Notes: generated by a model not told the origin, from the sequence alone. A stretch of DNA of 64,000 bases from Thiocapsa rosea (GCF_003634315.1 NZ_RBXL01000001.1:1534501-1598500); one strand, 5' to 3'; positions 1 to 9,266 are shown, numbered from the stretch's first letter. Program-made: numbers and translations.

Positions 1-1
1 G

Positions 2-574
2 GGGTGGTCCTTCGATACGCAGGCCGGGCTCGAAGAGCTCTTGGACAGACGCATCGGACTCAACGAGCTGCATGCCGTCGCGACCGCCCGCGCCTTCGTG
101 GATGCCCAGGTGGAGTACGCCGCAGCCGATCCGGACGGCGACGGCGTGCGGGCCTACGCGGGGCGTTTCTGGAGCACCGAAGGCACACGGGACGGACTCT
201 ATTGGCCGACGAACGAGGGCGAGCCCGAGAGTCCCATGGGACCCCTGGTGGACGATGCCGTCGAGGAAGGCTACGAGGTCGGCGACGACGGGGAGGGGCG
301 GCGGCCTTACCACGGTTATTACTTCAAGATCCTCACCGCACAAGGACCGAGCGCGCCGGGCGGGGCCAAGAGTTATCTCGAATGCGGCAAGTTGGCGAAC
401 GGTTTCGGTCTGCTCGCCTGGCCTGCAAGCTACGGCAATTCCGGGATCATGAGCTTCCAGGTCAACCAGCGCGGCATGGTCTATCAGGCGAATCTCGGCG
501 AAGACACCGCTGCTGTCGCCGAGACCATCGATGCCTACGACCCCGGCGCGGATTGGGTGCCGGTCGTGGATTGA
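2..574 (+). CDS. DUF2950 family protein, C-terminal part
   Basis: The frame is open from the window edge (base 2) to a TGA at 572-574, giving the last 190 residues of a larger protein. An internal TTG at 41 is probably not the start, because the in-frame residues before it (WSFDTQAGLEELL) continue the family pattern. Recognisable DUF2950 signatures are the RRIG-NEL segment, FVDAQ-EYA, the Pro-His-HGYYFKIL-like block (here YHGYYFKILTAQG) and GLLAWPA-YG. DUF2950 proteins are usually exported proteins of unknown function of about 300 residues. No neighbour hints at its role. It converges on hemE across a repeat-bearing gap. Family assignment is fairly secure; function is unknown. Confidence 0.75.
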   Translation, partial: GWSFDTQAGLEELLDRRIGLNELHAVATARAFVDAQVEYAAADPDGDGVRAYAGRFWSTEGTRDGLYWPTNEGEPESPMGPLVDDAVEEGYEVGDDGEGRRPYHGYYFKILTAQGPSAPGGAKSYLECGKLANGFGLLAWPASYGNSGIMSFQVNQRGMVYQANLGEDTAAVAETIDAYDPGADWVPVVD

Positions 575-858
575 CCTCGCTGGCGTTGTTCATCGGATCG
601 TTGCACCAAAGAAAGCCTGAAAAGGGGGCGAAGGCAAATGTGACATGCAAGCCCTGCTCGTCGGGCTGCAAATCCCACGTGGGTTGCGCCGCCTCTCGGC
701 CGGTGCCGCAGTGCGGAAAGATCGGCGGAAGTCAGGTAAGCGAATCTGAGAAATCCGTGACGAGATAATATCGGAAACAACAAAGGGTTTGGAAGCGGAT
801 CGGTCACTGGGTCCGTAAGCTCAAGCCGAGCCATAGACGCCCTTTCGAAAAAATATCC
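575..858. other. Intergenic spacer before repeat copy A
   Basis: There is no convincing gene here. Frames crossing it lack family resemblance or a ribosome site. Together with repeat copy A it forms the gap of about 370 bp between the convergent DUF2950 gene and hemE. No clear intrinsic terminator is visible apart from the repeat itself. Confidence 0.5.
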
Positions 859-944
859 TAAACCGCGTCTTCACCGAGGGCGTGGGCTCACGCAACCGCG
901 AGCCCCAGTCCTAAAACATCCTTTATCTCACCGGACGCGGTTTA
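859..944. repeat. Inverted-repeat mini-element, copy A (86 bp)
   Basis: The left end TAAACCGCGTC (859-869) is the exact inverse of the right end GACGCGGTTTA (934-944). The interior is about 64 bp and non-coding. The right end contains the hemE stop codon: bases 942-944 read on the minus strand give TAA. The sequence just inside the right end (ATCTCACCGGACGCGG) matches that of copy B at 4874. It belongs to a window-wide family listed copy by copy here. Confidence 0.9.
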
Positions 945-2006
945 GCGGTGGTAGGACCGACTGAGTTCGTGCACTGCCGCGACCATCGCCCCCGCGTGCT
1001 CAGGATTCACGTCCGGCGTGATCCCGTGTCCGAGATTAAAGACATGGCCCGGACCCTTACCGTAGCTGGCGAGCACGCGCGCGACCTCTTCGCGAATCCG
1101 CTCGGGTGAGGCGTAGAGCGCGCAGGGATCGAGATTGCCCTGAAGCGAGACGCGGTCACCGGTCAGGATGCGTGCGTCGGCCAGATCCGTCGTCCAGTCC
1201 ACACCGAGTCCGTCGCAGCCGGTATCGGCCATGTGGTTCAGCCACTGACCACCGTTCTTGGTGAAGAGGATCACCGGGACGGCGCGTCCTTCCGACTCGC
1301 GGTTCAGACCCTCGACCACGCGCTGCATGTAGGCCAGGGAGAACTCGCGGTAGTTGGCCGGCGCCAGTGCCCCGCCCCAAGTGTCGAAGATCATCGTCGC
1401 CTGCGCACCGCGAGCGATCTGAGCGTTCAGGTAGGCGACCACGGCATCCGCTGTCTTGGCCAGCAAGGCGTGGAGCAGATCCGGACGGTCGAACATCATC
1501 CCCTTCACATGCGAGAAGTTCTTCGCACCGCCGCCCTCGACCATGTAGGTCGCGAGCGTCCAAGGGCTGCCCGAGAAACCGATCAAGGGCACGCGTCCGG
1601 CGAGCTCGCGTCGAATCGTCGACACGGCATCCATCACGTAGCGCAGCTCGTCCTCCGGATCCGGCACGGCGATCCGATCCACATCGGCCTGCGTGCGCAC
1701 CGGCCGCTCGAAATGCGGTCCCTCGCCCTCGGCGAAATACAGACCCAGCCCCATCGCGTCCGGCACCGTCAGGATGTCTGAAAAGAGGATGGCGGCATCC
1801 AGCGGAAAACGCTCCAAGGGCTGCAGCGTGACCTCGCAGGCAAGCTCCGGGTTCTTGCACAGATCCATGAAGCTGCCGGCCTTCGCGCGCGTCGCACGGT
1901 ACTCGGGCAGATAACGGCCTGCTTGGCGCATCATCCAAACCGGCGTGTATTCAACGGGTTCGCGCATCACTGCACGGAGGAAGGTGTCATTGATGAGTGG
2001 CGTCAT
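942..2006 (-). CDS. hemE: Uroporphyrinogen decarboxylase HemE
   Basis: Decarboxylates the four acetate side chains of uroporphyrinogen III to give coproporphyrinogen III. It is a cytoplasmic enzyme of heme and bacteriochlorophyll synthesis. The ATG at 2006 gives 354 residues, the usual length. Signatures are [11 protein letters not shown] near the N terminus, the [13 protein letters not shown] block, [13 protein letters not shown] and the C-terminal [14 protein letters not shown]. The longer open frame upstream of the ATG has no family similarity. The TAA stop lies inside the right terminal repeat of copy A. The gene is divergent from uvrD across an AT-rich gap with DnaA boxes. Tetrapyrrole demand in a phototroph would make it a central gene. 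Identification is secure. Confidence 0.97.
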   Translation of the reverse strand: MTPLINDTFLRAVMREPVEYTPVWMMRQAGRYLPEYRATRAKAGSFMDLCKNPELACEVTLQPLERFPLDAAILFSDILTVPDAMGLGLYFAEGEGPHFERPVRTQADVDRIAVPDPEDELRYVMDAVSTIRRELAGRVPLIGFSGSPWTLATYMVEGGGAKNFSHVKGMMFDRPDLLHALLAKTADAVVAYLNAQIARGAQATMIFDTWGGALAPANYREFSLAYMQRVVEGLNRESEGRAVPVILFTKNGGQWLNHMADTGCDGLGVDWTTDLADARILTGDRVSLQGNLDPCALYASPERIREEVARVLASYGKGPGHVFNLGHGITPDVNPEHAGAMVAAVHELSRSYHR

Positions 2007-2228
2007 GAAGCAGGACCTGGGCAGTCGAGGAAGAAGAGTCTCGGTGGTTCGGGCGCCCATTCTACTACGGGTTTCGCTCGTGACGAGGTTGTGAAGGACC
2101 CGCGCGCTCAAGTTCAGCGCTCCGGTGCGAACGCCGGGTCGCGCGGCAGGCGAACACCGACCGCTCGTCGGGGGGCAGGGGCACATCGGCCGACTGTATA
2201 AGTCTGTTCACGGCAGGGTCTCGAACTC

Positions 2229-2237
2229 TGTGGATAA
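2229..2237 (-). promoter_or_regulatory. Perfect DnaA box 1
   Basis: TGTGGATAA reads TTATCCACA on the minus strand, an exact match to the strong DnaA box. It lies in the hemE-uvrD divergent gap, 131 bp from a second perfect box in opposite orientation. Confidence 0.65.
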
Positions 2238-2324
2238 GGTGTGATCATTTTGGCGACCTTTTTCTGCACACCGGTTACGCACAGGTTAAGCAGCCATCGG
2301 GGAACACCCAAGAATTGCTTCAGA

Positions 2325-2414
2325 CCCTTGAAATTGAATTATTTTTAGACACGGACGAGTTATCCACAGCGCTTATTAAGATTACTGTCTTTTTATTTAA
2401 ACTAATTTGAATAA
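2325..2414. other. AT-rich tract beside DnaA boxes (candidate unwinding region)
   Basis: This roughly 90-bp stretch is far richer in A and T than the rest of the window. It includes the runs GAATTATTTTTAG and CTTTTTATTTAAACTAATTTG. It surrounds and follows DnaA box 2. Such tracts next to DnaA boxes are typical of DNA unwinding elements at origins, but they also occur in promoters. Weaker box-like words, TTACGCACA at 2275 and TTCTGCACA at 2262, have two mismatches each. Confidence 0.45.
2360..2368 (+). promoter_or_regulatory. Perfect DnaA box 2
   Basis: TTATCCACA is an exact strong DnaA box. The context GAGTTATCCACAG is the same as around box R4 of the E. coli origin (as I recall it). The AT-rich tract continues immediately to its right. 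Confidence 0.65.
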
Positions 2415-2441
2415 GGATCCGGCCGGAAAACCGGCCGATCC
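2415..2441. repeat. GC-rich hairpin upstream of uvrD
   Basis: CGGCCGG (2420-2426) and CCGGCCG (2431-2437) pair around an AAAA loop. Near-complementary GGATC and ATCC flanks extend the stem. It directly follows the AT-rich tract. It could be a transcription attenuator in the uvrD leader or part of an origin structure. Confidence 0.45.
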
Positions 2442-2588
2442 CGCCCGCACGGCTCTGTTAGTCATCCAACAGTCTGTATTAATAAGTTTTTCTGCCGCAG
2501 CACCACGTCTGGCCTTGTCTACTCCCCGCGTTAAGCCAGCCGACAACAACACATGTCATGCCGGAGCTGGTTTAGTAGAATCCAGGCG

Positions 2589-4763
2589 ATGGATGTCTCC
2601 GCCCTACTCGATCCCCTGAACGACGCTCAGCGCGCGGCTGTCGCCGCAGAGTCCGGTAACCTTCTCGTGCTCGCCGGCGCCGGGTCGGGGAAGACTCGCG
2701 TCCTGGTCCATCGCATCGCCTGGTTAGTCCAGGTGCAGCAGGTCCCGTCCTACGCCGTTCTGGCGGTCACCTTCACCAACAAAGCAGCGCGCGAGATGCG
2801 CGGCCGAATCGAGACCATGCTCGGCATGCCCATCGGCGGGATGTGGGTCGGTACCTTTCACGGGCTCGCCCATCGCTTTTTGCGCGCGCACTGGCAGGAC
2901 GCCGGACTCCCGCAGCATTTCCAGATCCTGGATTCGGACGACCAATTCCGCCTGATCAAGAGGATCCTCAAGGCGATGCAGCTTGACGAGGCGCGCTGGC
3001 CGCCGCGTCAGGTACAGGGTTTCATCAACAAACAGAAGGACGAGGGTCTGCGGCCGAACCACCTGGACGGCGGCGGCGATTTCTTCACGGACAAGATGAT
3101 CACGGTCTATCGCCAGTACGAGGAGGAGCGCGCACGCTCGGGTCTGCTCGACTTTGCCGATCTTCTGCTCAAGACGTTGGAGCTGCTGCGCGAGCGTCCG
3201 GATATCCTCGGGCACTACCAGCGACGCTTCGCGCATATCCTGGTCGACGAGTTTCAGGACACCAACGCCATTCAGTACGCCTGGCTGCGTCTTTTGGCCG
3301 GAGCGAACGACAACCTCTTCGCCGTCGGCGACGATGATCAGTCGATCTACGGCTGGCGCGGCGCGAAGGTCGAGAATATCCAATCCTTTCAACGCGATTA
3401 CCCCAACACCCAGGTGATCCGGCTGGAGCAGAATTATCGATCGAGCGGCAACATCCTGGCCGCAGCCAACGCCCTGATCGCCCACAACCCGACTCGGCTC
3501 GGCAAGAATCTCTGGACCCAAGACGGCGAGGGCGAGCCGATCCGACGCTACACGGCCTTCAACGAGGTCGACGAGGCGCGTTTCGTCGTGGAGAGGATTC
3601 GGCGCTTGACCCAGACGGAGGGTCATCGGCGCGACGAGTGCGCCATCCTCTATCGCACGACGGCCCAATCACGTCTCTTCGAAGAAGCGCTGATCCAGGC
3701 GCAGATCCCCTATCGGGTCTACGGCGGATTGCGGTTCTTCGAGCGCGCCGAGATCCGCGATGCTCTCGCTTATCTGCGCCTGGTGGCCAACCCGGACGAC
3801 GATGCCGCCTTCGAACGCGTGGTCAACACACCCAACCGGGGCATCGGCGCCCGTACCTTGGATCTGTTGCGCCAGCAGGCGCGCGAGACACGGGTCTCGC
3901 TCTGGCGGGCGGCGGCCGATCTGACCGGGACATCGGTCCTGGGCCCGAGGGGCGGTGCCGCACTGCTCGGCTTCATCGATCTGATCCGGGACCAGCGGGG
4001 TGCGCGCGAAGGTCTGCCGCTGCACGCGCTGGTGACCGCCTTGATCGAAGCGGCCGGCTTGCCGGATTTCTACAAGAAGAACAAAGACGGCAAGGGCCAG
4101 GATCGGGTGGAAAACCTGGAGCAGTTGGTGGATACGGCCGCGCGCTTCGAGGAGGACCTGCACGAGGAAGAGAGCGACGCGCTTGCGGTCTTTCTTGCGC
4201 ATGCCGCACTCGAAGCAGGCGATACTCAAGCCGACGGTTTCGAGGACAGCGTCCAGCTCATGACCCTGCACAGCGCCAAGGGTCTGGAGTTTCCGGTGGT
4301 CTTTCTGGTCGGGCTGGAAGAGGGCCTCTTCCCGCACAGTCTCTCGGCCGAAGATCCGAGCCGGCTCGAAGAGGAACGACGGCTTTGCTATGTCGGCATG
4401 ACACGCGCGATGCGCGAGCTTTACGTGACCCACGCCGAAAGCCGACGGCTTTACGGCCGGGAGGAGTCCCCGATGCCCTCGCGGTTCCTGCGCGAGGTCC
4501 CGCCGGGATTGGTCGAGGAGGTCCGGGCGCGCAGCGCGACCCGCCGCGCGACACCCACCCCGAGCGCGAGCTTGACGTCGATGTCGAGCGGCGATGCCGG
4601 TCTCTTCAGGCTCGGCCAACGCGTCGTCCACCCGAAATTCGGCGAGGGCGTGGTCCTGAACAGCGAGGGACGCGGCGCCGCGGCACGGATTCAGGTCAAT
4701 TTTCAGAAGGCCGGAGCCAAATGGCTGGTCCTGGCTTATGCTCGGCTCGAGCCAGCGGGTTGA
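2589..4763 (+). CDS. uvrD: DNA helicase II UvrD
   Basis: An SF1A 3'-5' helicase acting in nucleotide excision and mismatch repair. It is 724 residues from the ATG at 2589, close to the 720 of E. coli UvrD. Walker A AGAGSGKT is at residues 29-36. Motif II is DEFQDTN, motif III DDDQSIYGWRGA, then motif IV LEQNYRSS, motif V TLHSAKGLEFP and motif VI YVGMTRA. The C terminus (about residues 675-724) is the small tudor-like RNA-polymerase-binding module, seen as VVHPKFGEG and ARLEPAG. That module separates UvrD from Rep. The start is supported by an AGG just upstream and by family length. The leader is long, AT-rich and carries DnaA boxes; no complete LexA box was seen. Confidence 0.95.
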   Translation: MDVSALLDPLNDAQRAAVAAESGNLLVLAGAGSGKTRVLVHRIAWLVQVQQVPSYAVLAVTFTNKAAREMRGRIETMLGMPIGGMWVGTFHGLAHRFLRAHWQDAGLPQHFQILDSDDQFRLIKRILKAMQLDEARWPPRQVQGFINKQKDEGLRPNHLDGGGDFFTDKMITVYRQYEEERARSGLLDFADLLLKTLELLRERPDILGHYQRRFAHILVDEFQDTNAIQYAWLRLLAGANDNLFAVGDDDQSIYGWRGAKVENIQSFQRDYPNTQVIRLEQNYRSSGNILAAANALIAHNPTRLGKNLWTQDGEGEPIRRYTAFNEVDEARFVVERIRRLTQTEGHRRDECAILYRTTAQSRLFEEALIQAQIPYRVYGGLRFFERAEIRDALAYLRLVANPDDDAAFERVVNTPNRGIGARTLDLLRQQARETRVSLWRAAADLTGTSVLGPRGGAALLGFIDLIRDQRGAREGLPLHALVTALIEAAGLPDFYKKNKDGKGQDRVENLEQLVDTAARFEEDLHEEESDALAVFLAHAALEAGDTQADGFEDSVQLMTLHSAKGLEFPVVFLVGLEEGLFPHSLSAEDPSRLEEERRLCYVGMTRAMRELYVTHAESRRLYGREESPMPSRFLREVPPGLVEEVRARSATRRATPTPSASLTSMSSGDAGLFRLGQRVVHPKFGEGVVLNSEGRGAAARIQVNFQKAGAKWLVLAYARLEPAG

Positions 4764-4873
4764 CGCGCCGTGCTCGTGTTTAAGCACGTATCGTTCGACC
4801 ACCGCTGTGAGGCGCGCTCGAATTTAATCTTCGCCGAGCCTGCGATCATCCCGACACAACACATCTCACTCCG

Positions 4874-4884
4874 GACGCGGTTTA
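4874..4884. repeat. Mini-element end, copy B (right half)
   Basis: GACGCGGTTTA is an exact right terminus. The preceding bases ATCTCACTCCG resemble the interior of copy A. The expected left end about 85 bp upstream is not recognisable, so this copy is degenerate or truncated. It lies in the leader of the S1-domain gene. Confidence 0.7.
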
Positions 4885-4921
4885 GCCGCGACCCTCAACC
4901 CGACGACGGCACTCCGCAATC

Positions 4922-6136
4922 ATGTCCGAACCCAGCTTTGAAGACCTCCTCAAGCAATTCGACCAGACCCATCCGCAGTCCGGTGCCGGGGGGGCAGCCG
5001 TCGGCGACAAGGTGCGGGGTGTATTGGTGTCGATCGGCGAAGAGTTCGCCTTCGTCGATCTAGGAGGCAAATCGGAAGGCCGCATCGAGGTCTCGGTCCT
5101 CAAGGATGACGAGGGCAATCTAAAGTCCGCCGTCGGCGACACCATCGAGACACATGTCACCGGCAAGGACGAAGACTCGGGGATGCTGCTGCTCGGCAGC
5201 CAGCACGGTCATCGCTATCACGGTATCGAAGAGGTCGAGGGTGCCTACCGGCAGGGGTTGCCCGTACAAGGCCAGGTCAGCGCGGCCGTGAAGGGTGGTG
5301 TCGAGGTGCAGGTGGCCGGGTTGCGTGCCTTCTGTCCGGCCTCTCAGGTCGACATCCGCTTCATCGAAGACCTCTCCGAGCTGGTCGGCCAGCGCTTGGA
5401 TTTTCGCATCACCAAGTTCGAAGGCGGCCGACGTCCGAATCTGGTGCTGTCGCGCAAGGTCCTGCTCGAAGAGGAGCAGCGCCAACGCGCCGAGGAGACC
5501 CGCGCGCAACTGCACGAAGGCGCGGTCTTGTCGGGGATCGTCACCTCGCTGAAGGACTACGGCGCGTTCGTGGATATCGGCGGTCTCGAGGGCATGATCC
5601 ACATCAGTCAACTGGCCTTCGGTCATGTAAAGCATCCGAGCGAGATCCTCAGCGTCGGCCAGTCGGTCGAGGTCTCGGTCCTGCGCATCGAGCCGCCGAG
5701 CGGTCCGAAGGGCCGGGAGAAGATCGCGCTCTCGATCCGCGCTCTCGCCCGCGATCCCTGGCAGGAGGCTGCGAACAGCTTCCCCGTCGGTCAGCGGGTG
5801 AGCGGCAGGGTAAGTCGACTGCAACCCTTCGGTGCTTTCGTCGAGCTTGCCCCCGGGATCGACGGCCTGGTCCATATCAGCGAGCTTGGCGCCGGGCGCC
5901 GCGTGAACCATCCGAGCGAGGTGCTGAACGTCGGCGACCCTGTCGAGGCAACCGTCCTGGGCGTCGATTCGGAGCGGCGTCGGATCAGCCTATCGCTTGA
6001 CGAGACCAAAGCGGGCGAAGCCGGGTGGCAGGCGCCGGGCGGCACGTCCGACGTACCGGCCGCGGAGGTGCCGGAGAAGACCATGGGCAGCTTCGGCGCG
6101 CTTTTGCAGGCGTCGTTGAAGAAAGGCCAATCGTAA
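4922..6136 (+). CDS. S1 RNA-binding domain protein (four S1 domains)
   Basis: A 404-residue protein with four OB-fold S1 repeats starting near residues 28, 112, 200 and 289. The last two carry the classic YGAFVDIGGLEGMIHIS and FGAFVELAPGIDGLVHIS patterns. It is shorter than ribosomal protein bS1, which has six repeats and about 550 residues, so it is an S1-like RNA-binding protein rather than RpsA itself. The likely role is binding structured or ribosome-associated RNA in the cytoplasm. The start ATG at 4922 follows a repeat half (copy B). No strong Shine-Dalgarno sequence is visible. It is expressed alone, with uvrD upstream and a TRAP gene downstream on the same strand. Confidence 0.85.
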   Translation: MSEPSFEDLLKQFDQTHPQSGAGGAAVGDKVRGVLVSIGEEFAFVDLGGKSEGRIEVSVLKDDEGNLKSAVGDTIETHVTGKDEDSGMLLLGSQHGHRYHGIEEVEGAYRQGLPVQGQVSAAVKGGVEVQVAGLRAFCPASQVDIRFIEDLSELVGQRLDFRITKFEGGRRPNLVLSRKVLLEEEQRQRAEETRAQLHEGAVLSGIVTSLKDYGAFVDIGGLEGMIHISQLAFGHVKHPSEILSVGQSVEVSVLRIEPPSGPKGREKIALSIRALARDPWQEAANSFPVGQRVSGRVSRLQPFGAFVELAPGIDGLVHISELGAGRRVNHPSEVLNVGDPVEATVLGVDSERRRISLSLDETKAGEAGWQAPGGTSDVPAAEVPEKTMGSFGALLQASLKKGQS

Positions 6137-6248
6137 GTCTCCTCGGGCCTTTGCGGACACGAAATGCGGTCCGGGACCGATGTCGCGTTCTGCCCTCGGC
6201 CGCGGTATACGACCAACAAACCATCAAGAAGCAGACTGGAGGACGGGG

Positions 6249-7334
6249 ATGCAACGCCGCGATTTCATCAAAGGGGTTGGTGCCGGCTCGTTGGCGGTCG
6301 GGGCGCTGGCCGGCGGCATGGGGTCGGCTCATGCCAAGGCCGAATACAGGTGGAAGATGGTCACGACGTGGCCGAAGAACTTCCCGGGTCTCGGCACGGG
6401 GGCGAACAACCTTGCGGCTTTGATCGGCGAGATGAGCGGAGGCCGGATCGAGGTCAAGGTCTTCGGTGCCGGCGAGCTGGTCCCCGCGTTCGAGATTTTC
6501 GATGCGGTCTCGCGCGGAACCGCCGAGATGGGTCACGGCTCGGCCTATTACTGGAAGGGCAAGAGCGAAGCCGCTCAATTCTTCTCCACCGTGCCTTTCG
6601 GCCTGACGGCGCAGGAGATGAACGGCTGGATTTACCATGGCGGCGGGATGGAGCTTTGGTCCGAGCTTTACGCGCGGTTCGGCTTGGTGCCTGCGCCTGC
6701 GGGAAACACCGGCGTTCAGATGGGCGGTTGGTTCAACAAGGAGATCAACTCGGTCGAGGATCTGAAAGGCCTGAAGATGCGTATCCCCGGGCTTGGCGGC
6801 GAAGTGCTGGCGCGAGCCGGCGGCACCCCGGTCAACCTTCCCGGAGGCGAGCTGTTTACCGCACTACAGAACCGCACGATCGATGCCACCGAGTGGGTCG
6901 GACCTTACAACGACCTGGCCTTCGGTCTCTACAAGGCGGCCAAGTATTACTACTATCCGGGTTGGCACGAGCCGGGCACCATCCTGGAGGCAATGATCAA
7001 CAAAAAGGTCTACGACGGGCTACCCGCGGATCTGCAATCCATCGTCATGAACGCCTGCAAGGTGGTCAATCAGGACATGCTCGCCGAGTACACTGCGCGC
7101 AACCCCGTCGCGCTTCAGACGCTCATCACCAAGCACAATGTCGAGCTGCGACGGTTTCCGAACGACGTCATCCTCAAACTTCGGACACTCTCGGAGGAGG
7201 TTGTCGCCGAGATTGCACAGAAGGACGAGTTCTCCTCCAAGGTCTATAGCTCCTACAAAAAATTCCTCAGCCAAAGCAAGGAGTGGAGCCGAATCGGGGA
7301 GTTGACCTACCTGCAGGCACGCGATCAGGCGTGA
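6249..7334 (+). CDS. TRAP transporter periplasmic substrate-binding protein (DctP/TakP type)
   Basis: A 361-residue extracytoplasmic solute receptor for a tripartite ATP-independent periplasmic transporter. The N terminus MQRRDFIKG followed by a hydrophobic stretch ending SAHA is a twin-arginine signal, so export would be by Tat as a folded protein. The start has a strong GGAGG (6238-6242). Family features include FGAGELVPAFEIFDAV, FGLTAQEMNGW and GGTPVNLPGGELFTAL. The conserved ligand arginine lies in LKMRIPGLGGE. This subgroup includes alpha-keto acid and other organic acid binders; the substrate here cannot be told. No dctQ or dctM gene is adjacent, so its membrane partners must lie elsewhere. 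Its TGA overlaps the hemW GTG. Confidence 0.9.
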   Translation: MQRRDFIKGVGAGSLAVGALAGGMGSAHAKAEYRWKMVTTWPKNFPGLGTGANNLAALIGEMSGGRIEVKVFGAGELVPAFEIFDAVSRGTAEMGHGSAYYWKGKSEAAQFFSTVPFGLTAQEMNGWIYHGGGMELWSELYARFGLVPAPAGNTGVQMGGWFNKEINSVEDLKGLKMRIPGLGGEVLARAGGTPVNLPGGELFTALQNRTIDATEWVGPYNDLAFGLYKAAKYYYYPGWHEPGTILEAMINKKVYDGLPADLQSIVMNACKVVNQDMLAEYTARNPVALQTLITKHNVELRRFPNDVILKLRTLSEEVVAEIAQKDEFSSKVYSSYKKFLSQSKEWSRIGELTYLQARDQA

Positions 7335-8542
7335 CCGAATCCGCAAGCAGCAGCAGCGGCGGCGCGCAGGCGTTGCCGCTTGCGCTTTACGTGCACACCC
7401 CTTGGTGTGTCAGCAAATGTCCCTATTGCGATTTCAACTCGCACGCCGCGCCCACCCCGCCGTTCGAAGACTATGTGACACGCCTTCTGGCGGATCTGGA
7501 TCTGGAGCTCGATCGGCCCGGTGCACGCCGGCCGCTGAGTTCGGTCTTTATCGGCGGCGGAACACCCAGCCTGTTTCCCGGCCCGGCCGTGCGGCGCCTG
7601 CTCGACGGGATTCGGGAGCGTGCGGACGTGCTCCCCGAGATCGAGATGACCCTGGAGGCGAATCCGGGAACGCGCGATGCGGCCCGTTTCGCGGACTATC
7701 GCGAGGCGGGGATCAATCGGCTCTCGATCGGGGTGCAGAGTCTTTCGGCAGCTCGTTTGCGTGCGCTGGGCCGGATCCACGGACCGGACGAGGTTGACGA
7801 GACCCTGCGGATGGCCCGCGCGGCGGGCTTCGACAATATCAATCTGGACATGATGTTTGCGCTACCCGAGCAGGACCTCCCAGAGGCACGGCAGGACCTC
7901 GAAGGGCTGATCGCTCTGCAACCCGAGCACATCTCCTACTATCAACTCACCCTAGAGCCCAACACGGCGTTTTATGCGAACCCGCCTGCCGTGCCGGATC
8001 CCGACCTGGCCGCCGACATCGCCGAGCAGGGCCTCGAGGTCCTGGAACGGGCCGGCTACCGACGATACGAGGTCTCCGCCTATGCGCGGAATGGAGCGCG
8101 CTGTCGCCACAACCTCAACTACTGGGAGTTCGGCGACTATCTCGGGATCGGTGCGGGCGCCCACGGCAAGCTCACGCAGGAGAGCCCGGAGCGAGGCGGC
8201 CGGCAGGTGTCGCGAACCGCGAAACACCGCCATCCCTCGGCCTACCTGAACGCCTCCACGGACGGCTTGGAGACCTTGGACAGCTTGATCAGCAGCACGC
8301 GCATCCTTGACGAGCAGGATCGGGTTTTCGAGTTTGCACTCAATGCACTGCGTCTCGTCGAGGGATTCCCGTGCGCTCTTTTCACCCGCACGACGGGACT
8401 GCCTTGGTCTTACATCTCGAACATCCTTCAGGGCGCGGAGCGCGACGGCATGGTCCGGATCCTCGCCGACCGCGTCGAGCCGACCGACCTGGGTCTTCGT
8501 TTTCTCGACGACCTTGTCGCGCGCTTTGCGCCGGGGTCGTGA
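7331..8542 (+). CDS. hemW: Radical SAM heme chaperone HemW
   Basis: 403 residues from the GTG at 7331, which overlaps the stop of the preceding TRAP gene (GTGA), so the two are probably translationally coupled. The radical-SAM cluster motif is at C26, C30 and C33 (WCVSKCPYC), followed by DFNSH. It lacks the fourth cysteine typical of true HemN, which marks HemW. Further motifs are [25 protein letters not shown] and the GIGAGAHGK block. HemW inserts heme into target proteins and is often misannotated as coproporphyrinogen III oxidase. A longer frame extends upstream into the TRAP gene but has no family similarity there. Confidence 0.93.
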   Translation: MTESASSSSGGAQALPLALYVHTPWCVSKCPYCDFNSHAAPTPPFEDYVTRLLADLDLELDRPGARRPLSSVFIGGGTPSLFPGPAVRRLLDGIRERADVLPEIEMTLEANPGTRDAARFADYREAGINRLSIGVQSLSAARLRALGRIHGPDEVDETLRMARAAGFDNINLDMMFALPEQDLPEARQDLEGLIALQPEHISYYQLTLEPNTAFYANPPAVPDPDLAADIAEQGLEVLERAGYRRYEVSAYARNGARCRHNLNYWEFGDYLGIGAGAHGKLTQESPERGGRQVSRTAKHRHPSAYLNASTDGLETLDSLISSTRILDEQDRVFEFALNALRLVEGFPCALFTRTTGLPWSYISNILQGAERDGMVRILADRVEPTDLGLRFLDDLVARFAPGS

Positions 8543-8687
8543 TCGCCGCCTGTGCGAGGAGCAGGGGTCAGGCAAAGATGGTCGAGCCGCAACATCTGGT
8601 TGCGGGGTTGTACCCGGGGTTGTATCCTACCGCGTTCCATTGATTTTTCAGCGCCCGATCGGGGCCAATGCCAACGCCAGGGTCATC

Positions 8688-8888
8688 ATGAAAGAAGGAA
8701 TCCATCCCAACTACGCCGACGTCAAGGTGGTCTGCAGCTGCGGTAACGAGTTTACGACCCGCTCAACCTTGGGCAAGGAGATGCACGTCGAGGTTTGCTC
8801 CTCTTGCCATCCCTTCTACACCGGCAAGCAAAAGGTTCTCGACACCGCCGGGCGTGTCGACAAGTTCAGGCGCAAATACGCGCGCTGA
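8688..8888 (+). CDS. rpmE: Ribosomal protein bL31 (RpmE)
   Basis: A 66-residue large-subunit protein. The zinc-binding cysteines are all present: C16 and C18 in CSCG, C37 and C40 in [13 protein letters not shown]. It is therefore the zinc-containing C+ form, usually made under zinc sufficiency and replaced by YkgM-type paralogues when zinc is scarce. The ATG at 8688 is inside a longer open frame whose upstream part has no similarity. It lies 145 bp after hemW on the same strand and is followed by a weak GC hairpin. Confidence 0.95.
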   Translation: MKEGIHPNYADVKVVCSCGNEFTTRSTLGKEMHVEVCSSCHPFYTGKQKVLDTAGRVDKFRRKYAR

Positions 8889-9266
8889 TGCGCTTGCACC
8901 GGGCGCTGCCCCGCCCGGCGCATTCCGGCTCGTCGACCGAGTCCCCTCCCCTGAGCGTGACGCTCACCTGTCTCGGATATGCCGCCTGGCGCATCCGCGC
9001 TACTCGACCATCCCGCCTGAGCATGATCCCGGCACGATCCCGGCCAGCCGCGGATTGTGCGGCTATTTGCTTGGGTCGAATCTCCGCCGTGCCACCGGTC
9101 GATTGCCTGACCCGATCGAGCGACCCCGCGAGTGGCGGGTCACGCACGCGACTGCCGGTGTAAGATAGGCCCCGGGGCGCAGTCCGACTGATCCCCTCGA
9201 GGCCACGGCGACGAGGCTGGTCCGCGCGACCGTGGTCAACGGACCACTGATCGGAGAAACAGTCAC
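8889..9266. other. Intergenic region rpmE-mdh
   Basis: No gene is supported in this 378-bp gap. A possible GC hairpin, CCGGGCG (8899-8905) with CGCCCGG (8912-8918), sits right after rpmE but lacks a T-run. The word GATCCCGGC occurs twice near 9023-9045. No good promoter was recognised; mdh is preceded by GGAGAAAC as its ribosome site. Confidence 0.4.

Noticed and set aside
2114-2311. 65-residue minus-strand frame upstream of hemE
   Set aside because: No ribosome site or family resemblance, and it crosses the DnaA-box region.
2190-2500. LexA box for uvrD (CTGTATAAGT and CTGTATTAAT words)
   Set aside because: Each is only a left half; neither has the CAG half at the required spacing.
7283-7330. 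Longer hemW start inside the TRAP gene
   Set aside because: The added residues have no HemW similarity; the GTG at 7331 overlapping the upstream stop gives the usual length.
8307-8888. A 193-residue frame joining the hemW end to rpmE
   Set aside because: Only the last 66 residues, from the ATG at 8688, match bL31. The upstream part is an out-of-frame reading of hemW and intergenic DNA.
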